Below are positions 1 through 6,728 of a DNA stretch of 10,358 nucleotides, one piece after another. The stretch lies in contig DHVO01000261.1 of assembly GCA_002412705.1 (NCBI GenBank), positions 1 through 10,358 on the forward strand. Reading direction: 5' to 3'. The stretch comes from Bacteroidales bacterium UBA5206. GTDB lineage: Bacteria > Bacteroidota > Bacteroidia > Bacteroidales > Tenuifilaceae. The notes under the pieces were generated by a model. It saw nothing but the letters and a program-made list of their open reading frames with translations. It did not search any database and was not told the DNA's origin. A program made the position numbers and the translations under genes. Within the stretch, counting starts at the first letter, position 1, and each line of letters opens with the position of its first letter.

Positions 1-44
1 CCAGCAACAAGCACTGCTATAAAAAGTTTCCTTAGTAGATTCAT
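1..44 (-). CDS. N-terminal start of an exported protein (partial, function unknown)
   Basis: Reading the minus strand from the ATG at 44-42 gives MNLLRKLFIAVLVAG before the window edge. This is a short basic N-terminus followed by a hydrophobic run, the usual beginning of a Sec signal peptide or membrane anchor. An AAGGA lies just upstream of the ATG (minus strand, around positions 46-50) and could serve as a ribosome binding site. Only 14 complete codons are visible, so no family can be named. The gene is divergent from lemA across a 459-nt gap. Confidence is limited by the small amount of sequence, but the start, RBS-like run and signal-peptide character agree with one another. Confidence 0.55.
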   Translation of the reverse strand, partial: MNLLRKLFIAVLVA

Positions 45-413
45 ATCCTTATGTATTAGTAAGCGTTTAACCTTATTGCAAAAGAGTGGCACATAGTAGC
101 TCTTAATTTCAAATATTTATGCCAACAAAACAGATAAGCTCCCCTATTTCATTTGAACACTGACAAATCGTCGTGAAAATTTAAAACAAAATAGCTTACC
201 TAAATCGGCAATAAATAGCGTTTTAACCTAGCCACCGCACTATAAAACAGGGCCTAATTACATGCAAGTAGGGCTTTTTGCCAAGGTAAACAACTGGTTA
301 TTGTTCTGAATATCTATTACTTGACACATATAAAGGCAACTTAATAACGAGCACTTCCTAGCCCTGGCTAAAGTTATAACAAAATCGCTCAAAATTAGGC
401 TTTCCACCCCCTA

Positions 414-453
414 GTGCAACCTGACAAATAGTTGGTTTGCACACTTTTTGCAC
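414..453. repeat. Cluster of three TTGCAC-type repeats upstream of lemA
   Basis: TTTGCAC occurs twice in direct orientation, at 436-442 and 447-453, exactly 11 nt apart, which is about one helical turn. GTGCAA, the inverse complement of TTGCAC, occurs at 414-419. GTGCAACC (414-421) can also pair with GGTTTGCAC (434-442) with one bulged base. The second direct copy contains the TTTG that I propose as the -33 element of the lemA promoter, so a protein bound here could control that promoter. This is seen in the sequence; the operator role is inference. Confidence 0.35.
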
Positions 454-480
454 TGTAATACCCGATTTTTTGTAAGTTTA
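447..480 (+). promoter_or_regulatory. Putative lemA promoter (Bacteroidota type, imperfect)
   Basis: TTTG at 447-450 is followed after 22 nt by TAAGTTTA at 473-480. The second element matches TAnnTTTG at seven of eight positions counting the two free ones. The spacing is a few bases longer than the usual 19 or so. Transcription would begin near 487, leaving a leader of roughly 17 nt before the lemA ATG at 504. That leader is AT-rich and has no Shine-Dalgarno sequence. No better match was seen close to lemA. Confidence 0.3.
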
Positions 481-503
481 TGAACCAATAAAACTAATTC
501 ACT

Positions 504-1091
504 ATGAAACGAAGACTTCTGTTTGCCCTTGTGGCCATTGCATCAATACCTTTCCTAAGCAGCTGCGGATACAACAAAATGGTATCGCTCGACGAGGGGG
601 TTACCTCCCAGTGGGCTAACGTAGAAAACGTTTACCAACGCAGGTTAGACCTTATACCCAACCTAGTTGAAACGGTTAAGGGCTACGCCGATTTTGAGCA
701 GCAAACCCTTACTGCGGTTATTGAGGCACGTGCAAAAGCCACTCAGGTTACCATAAATCCCGAGAATCTTAATGAGCAGAATATAAAGCAGTTCCAGGCA
801 GCACAGGGTGAGCTAAGTGGAGCCCTTTCTCGACTACTTGTTACCGTAGAGCAGTACCCAAACCTTAAGGCAAATCAGAATTTCCTAGACCTGCAAGCCC
901 AACTTGAGGGTACAGAGAACCGCATAGCCGTTGAGCGTCGTAAGTTCAACGAATCGGTACAAGCATACAACGCTTACATAAGAAAGTTCCCACAGGTTAT
1001 ATACTCTGGCTGGTTTGGATTTGAGAAGAAAGCATACTTTGAGGCCGATGCCGATGCAAAGAATGCTCCCAAGGTTGATTTTAGTAAGTAG
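504..1091 (+). CDS. lemA: LemA family lipoprotein
   Basis: This is a 195-residue LemA family protein (Pfam PF04011 type), close to the usual family length. The N-terminus has a KRR basic patch, a hydrophobic stretch and a lipobox LSSC with the acylated cysteine predicted at residue 21, so it is probably a membrane-anchored lipoprotein facing the periplasm. The family core starts directly after it: YNKMVSLDEGVTSQW (23-37), the conserved NVYQRRLDLIPNLVETVKGY stretch (42-61), then helical segments with FNESVQAYNAYIRKFP (148-163) before the C-terminus. LemA domains are helical bundles; the biochemical role is not settled. It is the first gene of a three-gene plus-strand group with two TPM-domain proteins, a common pairing. 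The stop is followed by a palindrome and hairpin. The start gives a complete signal peptide and is well supported. No catalytic motif is visible. Confidence 0.93.
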   Translation: MKRRLLFALVAIASIPFLSSCGYNKMVSLDEGVTSQWANVENVYQRRLDLIPNLVETVKGYADFEQQTLTAVIEARAKATQVTINPENLNEQNIKQFQAAQGELSGALSRLLVTVEQYPNLKANQNFLDLQAQLEGTENRIAVERRKFNESVQAYNAYIRKFPQVIYSGWFGFEKKAYFEADADAKNAPKVDFSK

Positions 1092-1132
1092 GCATATGCC
1101 AAGGGTGAGGTAGGCTATAAACCTATCTCACC
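1091..1132 (+). promoter_or_regulatory. Palindrome plus intercistronic RNA hairpin after lemA
   Basis: GGCATATGCC at 1091-1100 is a perfect ten-base palindrome overlapping the last base of the lemA stop codon. Immediately after it, GGTGAGGTAGG (1104-1114) pairs with CCTATCTCACC (1122-1132), giving an 11-bp stem with one G-U pair and a seven-base loop (1115-1121). No T-run follows, so this is not a standard intrinsic terminator. It is better placed as an mRNA stabiliser, processing site or partial attenuator that could set lemA apart from the downstream TPM genes. The structure is seen in the sequence; the role is inferred. Confidence 0.5.
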
Positions 1133-1161
1133 ACGAGCATAACGCCAAACAATAGAATATC

Positions 1162-1599
1162 ATGAATCCAGTTGATCAGTTCACAAAAGAGCAGCAGCAA
1201 CGCATTGTAAAGGCTATTGAGCAGGCAGAACTTAATACCTCGGGAGAGATACGTGTTCACATAGAAAAATCTTGTAAAATTGATGTTCTAGACCGCGCTG
1301 CCGATGTTTTTGCTCTACTTAAGATGCACAAAACCCAACTTAGGAATGGCGTGCTGTTCTACTTTGCCATATCGGATCGCAAGTTTGCCATTCTGGGCGA
1401 TGCTGGCATAAACAGCAAGGTTCCCAATAACTTTTGGGATAGTATAAAAGAGGAGATGCTTGTACTGTTTAAGCAAGGCGATATTACATCGGGCCTTGAA
1501 AAGGGGATTTTACTTGCAGGCGAAAAGCTAAAAGAGCATTTCCCCTTACAAAAAAATGATGTTAATGAGCTCTCCAACGAGATATCCTTTGGAGACTAA
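1162..1599 (+). CDS. Small cytosolic TPM-domain protein
   Basis: This 145-residue protein consists almost entirely of one TPM domain (Pfam PF04536, named after TLP18.3/Psb32/MOLO-1). Typical segments are TSGEIRVHIE (26-35), RNGVLFYFAISDRKFAILGD (61-80), then AGINSKVPNNFW (81-92), and a C-terminal GLEKGILLAGEKLKEHFPL (111-129). It has no signal peptide and no membrane segment, so it should stay in the cytoplasm, unlike the TPM protein that follows. Some TPM proteins have been reported as acid phosphatases, but no reliable catalytic motif is visible here and the function remains unknown. It lies 70 nt after lemA, beyond a hairpin, and 12 nt before the second TPM gene. The leader AACAATAGAATATC lacks a Shine-Dalgarno sequence. 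The start is supported because TPM homology begins within the first dozen residues. Confidence 0.9.
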   Translation: MNPVDQFTKEQQQRIVKAIEQAELNTSGEIRVHIEKSCKIDVLDRAADVFALLKMHKTQLRNGVLFYFAISDRKFAILGDAGINSKVPNNFWDSIKEEMLVLFKQGDITSGLEKGILLAGEKLKEHFPLQKNDVNELSNEISFGD

Positions 1600-1611
1600 A
1601 GCCAAATACGC

Positions 1612-2397
1612 ATGGTAAAAAGAATAGTAAATACGGTAGTTCTTGTGCTAAGCATTGCGCTAAGCGTAATGGGGCAAGAGATACCCAGCCCCATGTCGCC
1701 ACCTCGCTTGGTGAACGATTTTGCAGGGTTACTAAGCAGCGATGAGCAGTACAGCCTAGAAAAGAGGCTTAGGGACTACCACGATACCACATCGACCCAA
1801 GTTTACGTGGTTATTGTTAATGATTTGGCAGGCTACGATATTTCCGACTTTGCCTTTAGAATTGGCGAAAAATGGGGTGTGGGCCAAAAGGGAAGCGATA
1901 ACGGAATTGTTATTGCCATTAAGCCAAAAATAGGAAATGAACGAGGACAAGCGTTTATTGCAACAGGCTATGGGCTTGAGGATGTAATTCCCGATGCTGC
2001 GGCAAACCGCATTATCGATCAGGAGATGATTCCATTTTTCAAAGCTAATCGGTACTACGATGGGCTTGTTGCTGCACATGTTGTAATTGCGGAGCTAGCA
2101 TCAGGAAAATATTCGGCCGATAAGTATATGCAAGGGGGAGAAAACATTGGGTTTGCTTTCCTTTTTATTGCATTCATAATATTTGTAGTAGTTGTTTCCA
2201 TTGCCTCTAAATCCAATGCCAAGGGAAGGCATATTGGTCACAATGTTCCCCTTTGGATAGCACTAGGCATGCTTGCCAATAGCGGATCTCGAGGTGGTGG
2301 TTTTGGGAACTTCAGCTCTGGTGGAGGCGGATTTGGTGGCTTCTCTGGTGGAGGTGGTGGCTCCTTTGGTGGAGGTGGTGCTGGCGGCAGCTGGTAA
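1612..2397 (+). CDS. Secreted/membrane TPM-domain protein with Gly-rich tail (YgcG-like)
   Basis: This is a 261-residue protein of the YgcG-like type. Residues 1-21 are a signal peptide (MVKR, then a hydrophobic run ending LSVMG). The TPM domain covers about 33-165, beginning LVNDFAGLLSSDEQ (33-46), with TQVYVVIVND (62-71), RIGEKWGVGQKGSDNGIVIA (83-102) and the hallmark ATGYGLEDVIPDA (117-129). A transmembrane helix follows at about 179-199 (IGFAFLFIAFIIFVVVVSIAS), then a linker with a short hydrophobic patch (212-222), and a Gly/Ser/Phe tail to a final GSW. The TPM domain should sit in the periplasm and the tail on the cytoplasmic side. It follows the cytosolic TPM gene by 12 nt and is the last gene before a strong terminator, so the trio is probably one unit. 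Family proteins are usually called YgcG-like or 'TPM domain-containing'; the molecular function is unresolved. Confidence 0.92.
   Translation: MVKRIVNTVVLVLSIALSVMGQEIPSPMSPPRLVNDFAGLLSSDEQYSLEKRLRDYHDTTSTQVYVVIVNDLAGYDISDFAFRIGEKWGVGQKGSDNGIVIAIKPKIGNERGQAFIATGYGLEDVIPDAAANRIIDQEMIPFFKANRYYDGLVAAHVVIAELASGKYSADKYMQGGENIGFAFLFIAFIIFVVVVSIASKSNAKGRHIGHNVPLWIALGMLANSGSRGGGFGNFSSGGGGFGGFSGGGGGSFGGGGAGGSW
2290..2394 (+). repeat. Glycine-codon repeat tract encoding the TPM protein tail
   Basis: This part of the reading frame encodes residues 227-261, built from GGGFG, GGGGFGGF and GGGGGSFGGGG type units. The DNA is an irregular run of ggt/gga/ggc glycine codons, not a perfect tandem array. Such tails are typical of YgcG-like TPM proteins, where the length varies. 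The low complexity makes replication slippage plausible. Confidence 0.7.
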
Positions 2398-2436
2398 CTC
2401 TTCAAACCCAATTCAGATTTCTAAGCATTATTACAT

Positions 2437-2474
2437 AAAAAAAGCGCCAACCCTTTAGGATTGGCGCTTTTTTT
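2437..2474. terminator. Strong bidirectional intrinsic terminator
   Basis: AAAAAAAGCGCCAA at 2437-2450 pairs perfectly with TTGGCGCTTTTTTT at 2461-2474 around a ten-base loop. The GC core has A-runs on the left and T-runs on the right, so it works as a terminator for the plus-strand TPM gene ending at 2397 and for the minus-strand zinc-ribbon gene ending at 2486. Its position exactly between two convergent genes supports the call. Confidence 0.93.
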
Positions 2475-2485
2475 ATATGGATTTT

Positions 2486-3256
2486 TTACTCGTTTGCGCT
2501 GGTCAAATCGTCATCCACAAGGATACGACCACAGTACTCACAAACAATAATTTTCTTACGCATCTTAATGTCGAGCTGGCGCTGAGGGGGAATCTTGTTA
2601 AAGCAACCACCACAAGCATCGCGCTGAACAGTAACAACAGCAAGGCCATTACGCGCATTTCCACGAATACGCTTGTATGCCGAAAGCAAGCGGTGTTCCA
2701 TCATCTCTTGGAAAGACTCGGAGCGGCGCTGAAGGTCGTCCTCCTCCTTTTGAGTTTCAGAAACAATATCCTCTAGCTCCTTACGCTTATTGGCAAGATC
2801 CACTTTACGCTCATCGAGTAAAGTTTTAGCTTGATCAATGCTCTGCTTCTTCTCTTTAGCTTGGAAAGAGAACTCCTTAATGCGCTTTTCGCATAGTTCA
2901 ATCTCAAGCTTTTGGAATTCGATCTCCTTTGATAGAGAATCAAACTCACGATTATTGCGCACATTGTTTTGCTGCTCTTCGTACTTCTTAATTAGAGCCT
3001 CGGCCTCTTTAATTTCAGCCTTTTTATGAGTTACCTGTGCTTCAAACTCCTCAACCTCACGTTGTAGGTTGTTAATACGAGTATCAAGTCCCTCAACCTC
3101 ATCCTCCAAATCTTGAACCTCAAGAGGTAGTTCACCCCTAAGCGTTCTAATGGAATCTATTTTTGAGTCAACCTGCTGAAGTTCGTATAGAATTTTAATT
3201 CTATCCTCAATTGAAAGTTCGTTAACGTCGGAATTCCTGTTCTTGTCTGCTACCAT
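2486..3256 (-). CDS. Coiled-coil protein with C-terminal C4 zinc ribbon
   Basis: This 256-residue protein matches the 'C4-type zinc ribbon' family (Pfam PF02591; related to Helicobacter HP0958 and chlamydial CdsZ). Residues about 20-200 are rich in Glu, Lys and Leu heptads and form a long coiled-coil hairpin. The C-terminal zinc ribbon has four cysteines in two CxxC pairs, C215/C218 (CGGC) and C239/C242 (CEYC). Between them is the family signature GGCFNKIPPQRQ, followed by a basic stretch. All zinc ligands are present. Family members elsewhere bind partner proteins or RNA, but the role in Bacteroidota is not established. The gene lies 5 nt after nif3, a pairing common in this phylum, and is the last of the minus-strand cluster, ending 12 nt from the terminator. 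An AGGTGG overlapping the nif3 stop codon is the likely, rather closely spaced, ribosome binding site. Confidence 0.9.
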   Translation of the reverse strand: MVADKNRNSDVNELSIEDRIKILYELQQVDSKIDSIRTLRGELPLEVQDLEDEVEGLDTRINNLQREVEEFEAQVTHKKAEIKEAEALIKKYEEQQNNVRNNREFDSLSKEIEFQKLEIELCEKRIKEFSFQAKEKKQSIDQAKTLLDERKVDLANKRKELEDIVSETQKEEDDLQRRSESFQEMMEHRLLSAYKRIRGNARNGLAVVTVQRDACGGCFNKIPPQRQLDIKMRKKIIVCEYCGRILVDDDLTSANE

Positions 3257-3261
3257 ACCAC

Positions 3262-4365
3262 CTAAAAATAGTTTATTGGATTGGTTATGTGTTTCGTTTT
3301 GAGAACTGCAAAGTTAGGTATTTTTTTCGATAGATATTCACAAAAAATATCCATGGTAAATTGCTCGCTCTCGTAATGGCCAATATCGGCTATAACAATC
3401 TTATTATCAGCGTCAAAAAACTGATGATATTTAAAATCTGCCGAAACAAATATTTGTGCTCCCGATGCAATTGCCCTACCCAAGAGAGAGGCTCCGCTCC
3501 CACCACAAAGAGCAACTCTAGCTATTTCTTTACCAAGATGTGGCGAAGTTCTAACCATCTTTGCACCAAAACGCTCCTTTATCATCTGCAAAAAATCGGA
3601 CTCGCTCATTGGCTTGGGTAAATCGCCTACAATGCCCAGCCCTATCTTACCATAGGCATTTAGCAAGGGGTATAAATCGTATGCTACCTCCTCGTAGGGA
3701 TGCACATGCTTTAGAGTTGATACCACAGCTGAAATGTTGGGTTTTGGCACAATAACCTCAACCCGTACCTCCAGCTCACTGTGCACTTCTCCAACTTCAC
3801 CAACAAATGGATTGGCTCCCTCACCAGCCCTAAACGTTCCTGTTCCCTCTAAATTAAAGGAGCAAGAGTCGTAATTTCCAATACCTCCAGCACCTGCAGC
3901 AAACATCGCCGTTCTAACCTTATCGGCATATTCGGAAGGAACAAATACTGCAAGCTTTACCAGCTGATTTTCTACTGGCTCCAGCACTTGCTGTTTTGTT
4001 AGCCCAATTATATCGGCTATTCGGCTATTCACCCCAAAGGGAACGCTATCCAAATTTGTGTGTGCAGCATAAATTGCAATATTGGACTGTATGGCCTTTA
4101 TCACAACCTGCTCTACATAGTTGCGTCCTGTTATACGTTTTAGCCCAGAAAATATTACTGGATGGTGTGCAATAATAAGATTAGCTCCGCTAGCAATGGC
4201 CTCATCAATAGTGGCAGGAACCACATCTAGCGTAACAAGTATGCCCGTAACGGACATATTGGCATCGCCAATAATAAGTCCTGCATTATCGTAGCTCTCC
4301 TGGTAAGCAAGTGGTGCAAGGGTTTCTATTACCGATGCAACATCGCGAACAGTAACCTTTTGCAT
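3262..4365 (-). CDS. Nif3-like dinuclear metal centre protein (with PII-like insert)
   Basis: This is a 367-residue Nif3/YbgI family protein (Pfam PF01784), often labelled 'GTP cyclohydrolase 1 type 2/Nif3'. Metal ligands are all visible: H67 and H68 in IIAHHPVIFSGLKR, D106 in AHTNLDS, and H330 with E334 in DIGHYESEQ. The spacing agrees with E. coli YbgI (H63, H64, D101, H215, E219) once the insertion is allowed for. Residues about 133-235 form the extra PII/CutA-like domain of the longer family members (VKLAVFVPSEY at 136-146; KHVHPYEEVAYDLYPL at 219-234). Proteins of this family form hexameric toroids; the physiological substrate is uncertain and the GTP cyclohydrolase label is not well established. 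The start codon shares one base with the merR stop (TAATG), showing translational coupling. An AGGAGG seven bases upstream is the best Shine-Dalgarno in the cluster. The zinc-ribbon gene follows after 5 nt. Confidence 0.95.
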   Translation of the reverse strand: MQKVTVRDVASVIETLAPLAYQESYDNAGLIIGDANMSVTGILVTLDVVPATIDEAIASGANLIIAHHPVIFSGLKRITGRNYVEQVVIKAIQSNIAIYAAHTNLDSVPFGVNSRIADIIGLTKQQVLEPVENQLVKLAVFVPSEYADKVRTAMFAAGAGGIGNYDSCSFNLEGTGTFRAGEGANPFVGEVGEVHSELEVRVEVIVPKPNISAVVSTLKHVHPYEEVAYDLYPLLNAYGKIGLGIVGDLPKPMSESDFLQMIKERFGAKMVRTSPHLGKEIARVALCGGSGASLLGRAIASGAQIFVSADFKYHQFFDADNKIVIADIGHYESEQFTMDIFCEYLSKKIPNFAVLKTKHITNPINYF

Positions 4366-4700
4366 TAAAGCTCCTCCTTTATTTCAAGAAGCATGGCTTT
4401 AATTTTCTGTAACGAGTCTATTATCTGGAAGTTATCAACCACGCCATCCTTATTCTCCTGCAACTTTTTTTGTGCACCAGCAAGGGTTAGACCCTGCTCC
4501 TTAACAAGATGGTGTATTAGCTTAAGGTTCTCAATATCCTCTTTGGTAAAAAGCCTATTGCCCTTCTTGTTCTTGTGGGGCTTAATAACATCAAAATTCT
4601 TCTCCCAAAAACGAATAAGAGAGGTATTAACGTTGAACATATCGGCTACTTCGCCAATGGTATAGTACAACTTTTCAATTTTAGGCTCTTTGTAAGGCAT
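4365..4700 (-). CDS. MerR family transcriptional regulator (small, no sensor domain)
   Basis: This is a 111-residue MerR-type DNA-binding protein. The winged helix-turn-helix is YYTIGEVADMFNVNTSLIRFWE (12-33), followed by the wing and second helix NKKGNRLFTKEDIENLKLIHHL (44-65). A KEQGLTLAGAQKKL helix (68-81) completes the domain. Residues about 90-111 are a short amphipathic helix that probably makes the antiparallel dimer coil. There is no C-terminal effector domain and no cysteine, so it is unlikely to sense metals through thiols. Many Bacteroidota carry a MerR of this size near M23 peptidase, LemA and alaS genes; its target is unknown. It starts 2 nt after the CapA stop codon and overlaps nif3 by one base, so it is translated in the same transcript. 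No Shine-Dalgarno sequence is visible. Confidence 0.9.
   Translation of the reverse strand: MPYKEPKIEKLYYTIGEVADMFNVNTSLIRFWEKNFDVIKPHKNKKGNRLFTKEDIENLKLIHHLVKEQGLTLAGAQKKLQENKDGVVDNFQIIDSLQKIKAMLLEIKEEL
4373..4378 (-). promoter_or_regulatory. Strong Shine-Dalgarno (AGGAGG) for nif3 inside the merR end
   Basis: On the minus strand AAAGGAGG is followed by AGCTTTA and the nif3 ATG at 4365. The site lies within the last Lys-Glu-Glu codons of the MerR gene. It fixes the nif3 start and stands out because most genes in this window have AT-rich leaders without a Shine-Dalgarno sequence. It would allow re-initiation or independent ribosome entry at nif3. Confidence 0.65.
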
Positions 4701-4702
4701 GG

Positions 4703-5746
4703 TTATCGTTTTGTTACAGTTCCATCATCGGTTATTAGTAGGGGGCTATCTGGAAAATCCTTTAGAGTTAAATTTTTAATGAACTTTGCTACCCTATGCT
4801 GCGTATCGAATGAAATTCCGGAGCGGAAGCTCTGAGTAAACGAATGAATCTTGGCCTCAACAAACGTTCCGTCGGTTTTAGTTGTTACCAGAATAAGTGG
4901 TGCATAGCCATTCACTCCAGACACACTTATGCGGCTGTATGTGCAAAAGTTACCCAGGCTAAAGGCAATAAACCTGTCCTTATACAGATGTATTGCCCGA
5001 GGTACGTGGGGACCATGACCAAACACTACATCGGCACCAGCATCAATTACCATTTTAGAAAACTCGTAAACATTGCCTCTATCCTCACCTAAAAAGTACT
5101 CCCGTTTTTTGGGCACGTTAACATAATCTTTTCCCTCGGCACCGCCATGAAACGACACAACAACAATATCAACAATGGTATCTAGGTGTTGAACTATTTG
5201 CTTAACTCTTGCATAATTGTTAATGCTTACAACGCCGCTATTGGGAGAGAATGCACAAAGTCCATATGTTCTGCCATCCTTGTGAAATATGGCGTAGGGA
5301 CGCTCTATGGTACCAGCTCCAGCTACTTGAAATGAGTCTATAAGCGCAAAGGTTGAGTTTACCCCAACAGGGCCAAAGTCAAAGCTGTGGTTATTGGCAA
5401 CGCTCATTAGGTTGATGCCAGCATCAACTAATGTTGGGAAATACGATGGTGGCGTTCTGAAAATATAGCACTTGGTAGTATCCTTACAGCGCTTTGCTGG
5501 TGGCACCTCTCCAACAAAAGGACCCTCAAGGTTACCAAAAGCAACATCGGCCGATTTAAAGAACTCAACGGCAGGTGCAATAATTGCTGCGGCATTGTTG
5601 TTTGGTGGCAGAAAGGCTCTAGATGGGAAACTTGTTCCTAAGTTAATATCGCCAACACCGGCAATGCGAACCAAAGAATCGGTTTGAGAAAGAACCGAAG
5701 TAGAAATCAGTAGTGCAAAAAAAAAGGTGGTGAAACGTGCTATCAT
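4703..5746 (-). CDS. CapA family exported protein (metallophosphatase fold)
   Basis: This 347-residue protein matches the CapA/PgsA family (Pfam PF09587). Residues 1-20 are a signal peptide (IARF, hydrophobic run, cleavage likely near VLSQ), so it acts outside the cytoplasm. Metallophosphatase-like motifs appear in order: GVGDINLG with D33 (30-37), FGNLEGP with N72 and E74 (70-76), NNHSFDFG with N119 and H120 (118-125), SFHGG with H200, and GADVVFGHGPHVPR with H244 and H247 (237-250). SLGNFC (263-268) ends the core. CapA in Bacillus belongs to poly-gamma-glutamate synthesis and anchoring, but no capB or capC partners occur here, so polyglutamate production is not implied. It follows M23 peptidase B by 10 nt and precedes merR by 2 nt. 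A role in envelope maintenance is inferred from neighbours only. Confidence 0.92.
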   Translation of the reverse strand: MIARFTTFFFALLISTSVLSQTDSLVRIAGVGDINLGTSFPSRAFLPPNNNAAAIIAPAVEFFKSADVAFGNLEGPFVGEVPPAKRCKDTTKCYIFRTPPSYFPTLVDAGINLMSVANNHSFDFGPVGVNSTFALIDSFQVAGAGTIERPYAIFHKDGRTYGLCAFSPNSGVVSINNYARVKQIVQHLDTIVDIVVVSFHGGAEGKDYVNVPKKREYFLGEDRGNVYEFSKMVIDAGADVVFGHGPHVPRAIHLYKDRFIAFSLGNFCTYSRISVSGVNGYAPLILVTTKTDGTFVEAKIHSFTQSFRSGISFDTQHRVAKFIKNLTLKDFPDSPLLITDDGTVTKR

Positions 5747-5756
5747 AATTCAAATG

Positions 5757-6728
5757 CTAATCAAAACTTTGTGTTGGTAACGAAGATAGCTCAATAACCT
5801 TCTCGTACTCCTCAGGGGTTAAATCGTTAAAGAAGTAGTTAATTGGGTTTATCTGCTTACCTGCTTTGTGCACCTCGTAGTGTAAGTGTGGCGCCACAGA
5901 CATTCCAGTGTTACCCACCTGCCCAATAACCGATCCGCGCTTAACCTTTTGTCCTGGCCTAACGGAAATGGAGTGCATATGTGCGTAAAGGGTGGCATAA
6001 CCAAACCCATGATCTATTACCACGTGATTGCCATATCCCCGCTGAGAGTAGTCCACTTTTTGCACAACTCCATCGCCAGTGGCGTAAATATCGGTACCCG
6101 TTGGAGCAGTAAAGTCCATTCCTGTGTGCATTTTGGGCACCTTGTAAAAGGGGTGAATGCGCATACCAAACGATGATGCAATGCGCTTTAAATCGTTATT
6201 GCTTATTGGCTGAATGGCAGGAATGCTTCTAAGCATATCCTCCTTGCGTTTAGCGAGGTTTTCAAGCTCATCTAGGGACTTACTCTGGATATAAGCTTTT
6301 TTGGCTATGAGATCCAGTTTTTTTGCTGTTTCAATAACTATGTCGCCATTGGAAAGGCCTTCCAACTCCGAGTACCTGTCAACCCCACCAATACCCGCCT
6401 CACGTACAGTTGATGGAATGGGCTCTGCCTCAAAAATTACACGGTAAATATTATCGTCGCGCTTTTGGAGATCCTCCATTACAGCACTAACCTGTTCGAA
6501 GCGCTTATTTAGCAGCTCAAAGTGAACAAGTAGCTCCTCCTTTTCGCGCTTTAAGCCACGCTCAGAGGGGGTATCGAAAAATAGAGAAAATATGATGTAG
6601 TATAATACAGCAACAACAATACTTGCTGAAAGATAAGTAGCAATTCTACCAATTCTTTTTCTTATGGAGATATGCTCTCGAACAAAACTGAGAGATTCTG
6701 GGTTAAATCTGTACTTACTCTTTGGCAT
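5757..6728 (-). CDS. M23 family metallopeptidase B (membrane-anchored, LytM type)
   Basis: This is a 323-residue M23 endopeptidase predicted to cut peptidoglycan cross-bridges. The N-terminus is a short cytoplasmic stretch with KYRFNPESL (5-13), followed by a transmembrane helix at about 31-51, then FFDTP. A coiled-coil region (about 58-95) and a linker lead to the LytM domain (about 185-300). Active-site residues are complete: H201 and D205 (HTGMD), H250 (YAHMH), and H281/H283 (HLHYE). The domain should sit in the periplasm tethered to the inner membrane. It is about half identical over its first 300 residues to the neighbouring M23 protein, with all catalytic residues at the same positions, so the pair arose by tandem duplication. 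A 63-nt gap lies upstream, with no hairpin terminator. No Shine-Dalgarno sequence is seen; the start aligns with that of the paralogue. Confidence 0.94.
   Translation of the reverse strand: MPKSKYRFNPESLSFVREHISIRKRIGRIATYLSASIVVAVLYYIIFSLFFDTPSERGLKREKEELLVHFELLNKRFEQVSAVMEDLQKRDDNIYRVIFEAEPIPSTVREAGIGGVDRYSELEGLSNGDIVIETAKKLDLIAKKAYIQSKSLDELENLAKRKEDMLRSIPAIQPISNNDLKRIASSFGMRIHPFYKVPKMHTGMDFTAPTGTDIYATGDGVVQKVDYSQRGYGNHVVIDHGFGYATLYAHMHSISVRPGQKVKRGSVIGQVGNTGMSVAPHLHYEVHKAGKQINPINYFFNDLTPEEYEKVIELSSLPTQSFD

Larger units (their letters stand above)
45..503. other. Long AT-rich intergenic region between divergent genes
   Basis: No open reading frame worth calling is present in either direction, and I find no tRNA-like cloverleaf or terminator hairpin with a T-run. 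It should hold the promoters for the minus-strand gene at the left edge and for lemA. For the left gene, the minus strand carries TTTG (113-110), 23 nt, then CTCTTTTG (86-79), a weak match to the Bacteroidota TTTG/TAnnTTTG promoter. An interrupted palindrome TAGCC-CT-GGCTA lies at 359-370. A nine-base direct repeat, CTGACAAAT, occurs at 160-168 and 421-429. The part nearest lemA contains TTGCAC-type repeats, listed separately. A small RNA cannot be excluded by eye. Confidence 0.5.

Noticed and set aside
321..334. TTGACA followed by TATAAA, resembling an E. coli sigma-70 promoter
   Set aside because: The two hexamers are only 2 nt apart instead of about 17, and the Bacteroidota primary sigma factor uses a different consensus.
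1756..2079. Minus-strand open frame of 107 codons inside the TPM gene
   Set aside because: It is fully covered by the well-supported TPM domain on the plus strand and shows no family features.
2273..2458. Plus-strand reading frame rich in Val, Leu and Glu over the glycine tract
   Set aside because: It is an out-of-frame reading of the Gly-codon repeats of the TPM protein and runs into the terminator.
4575..4835. Plus-strand open frame spanning the merR/capA junction
   Set aside because: It overlaps two well-supported minus-strand genes and resembles no protein family.
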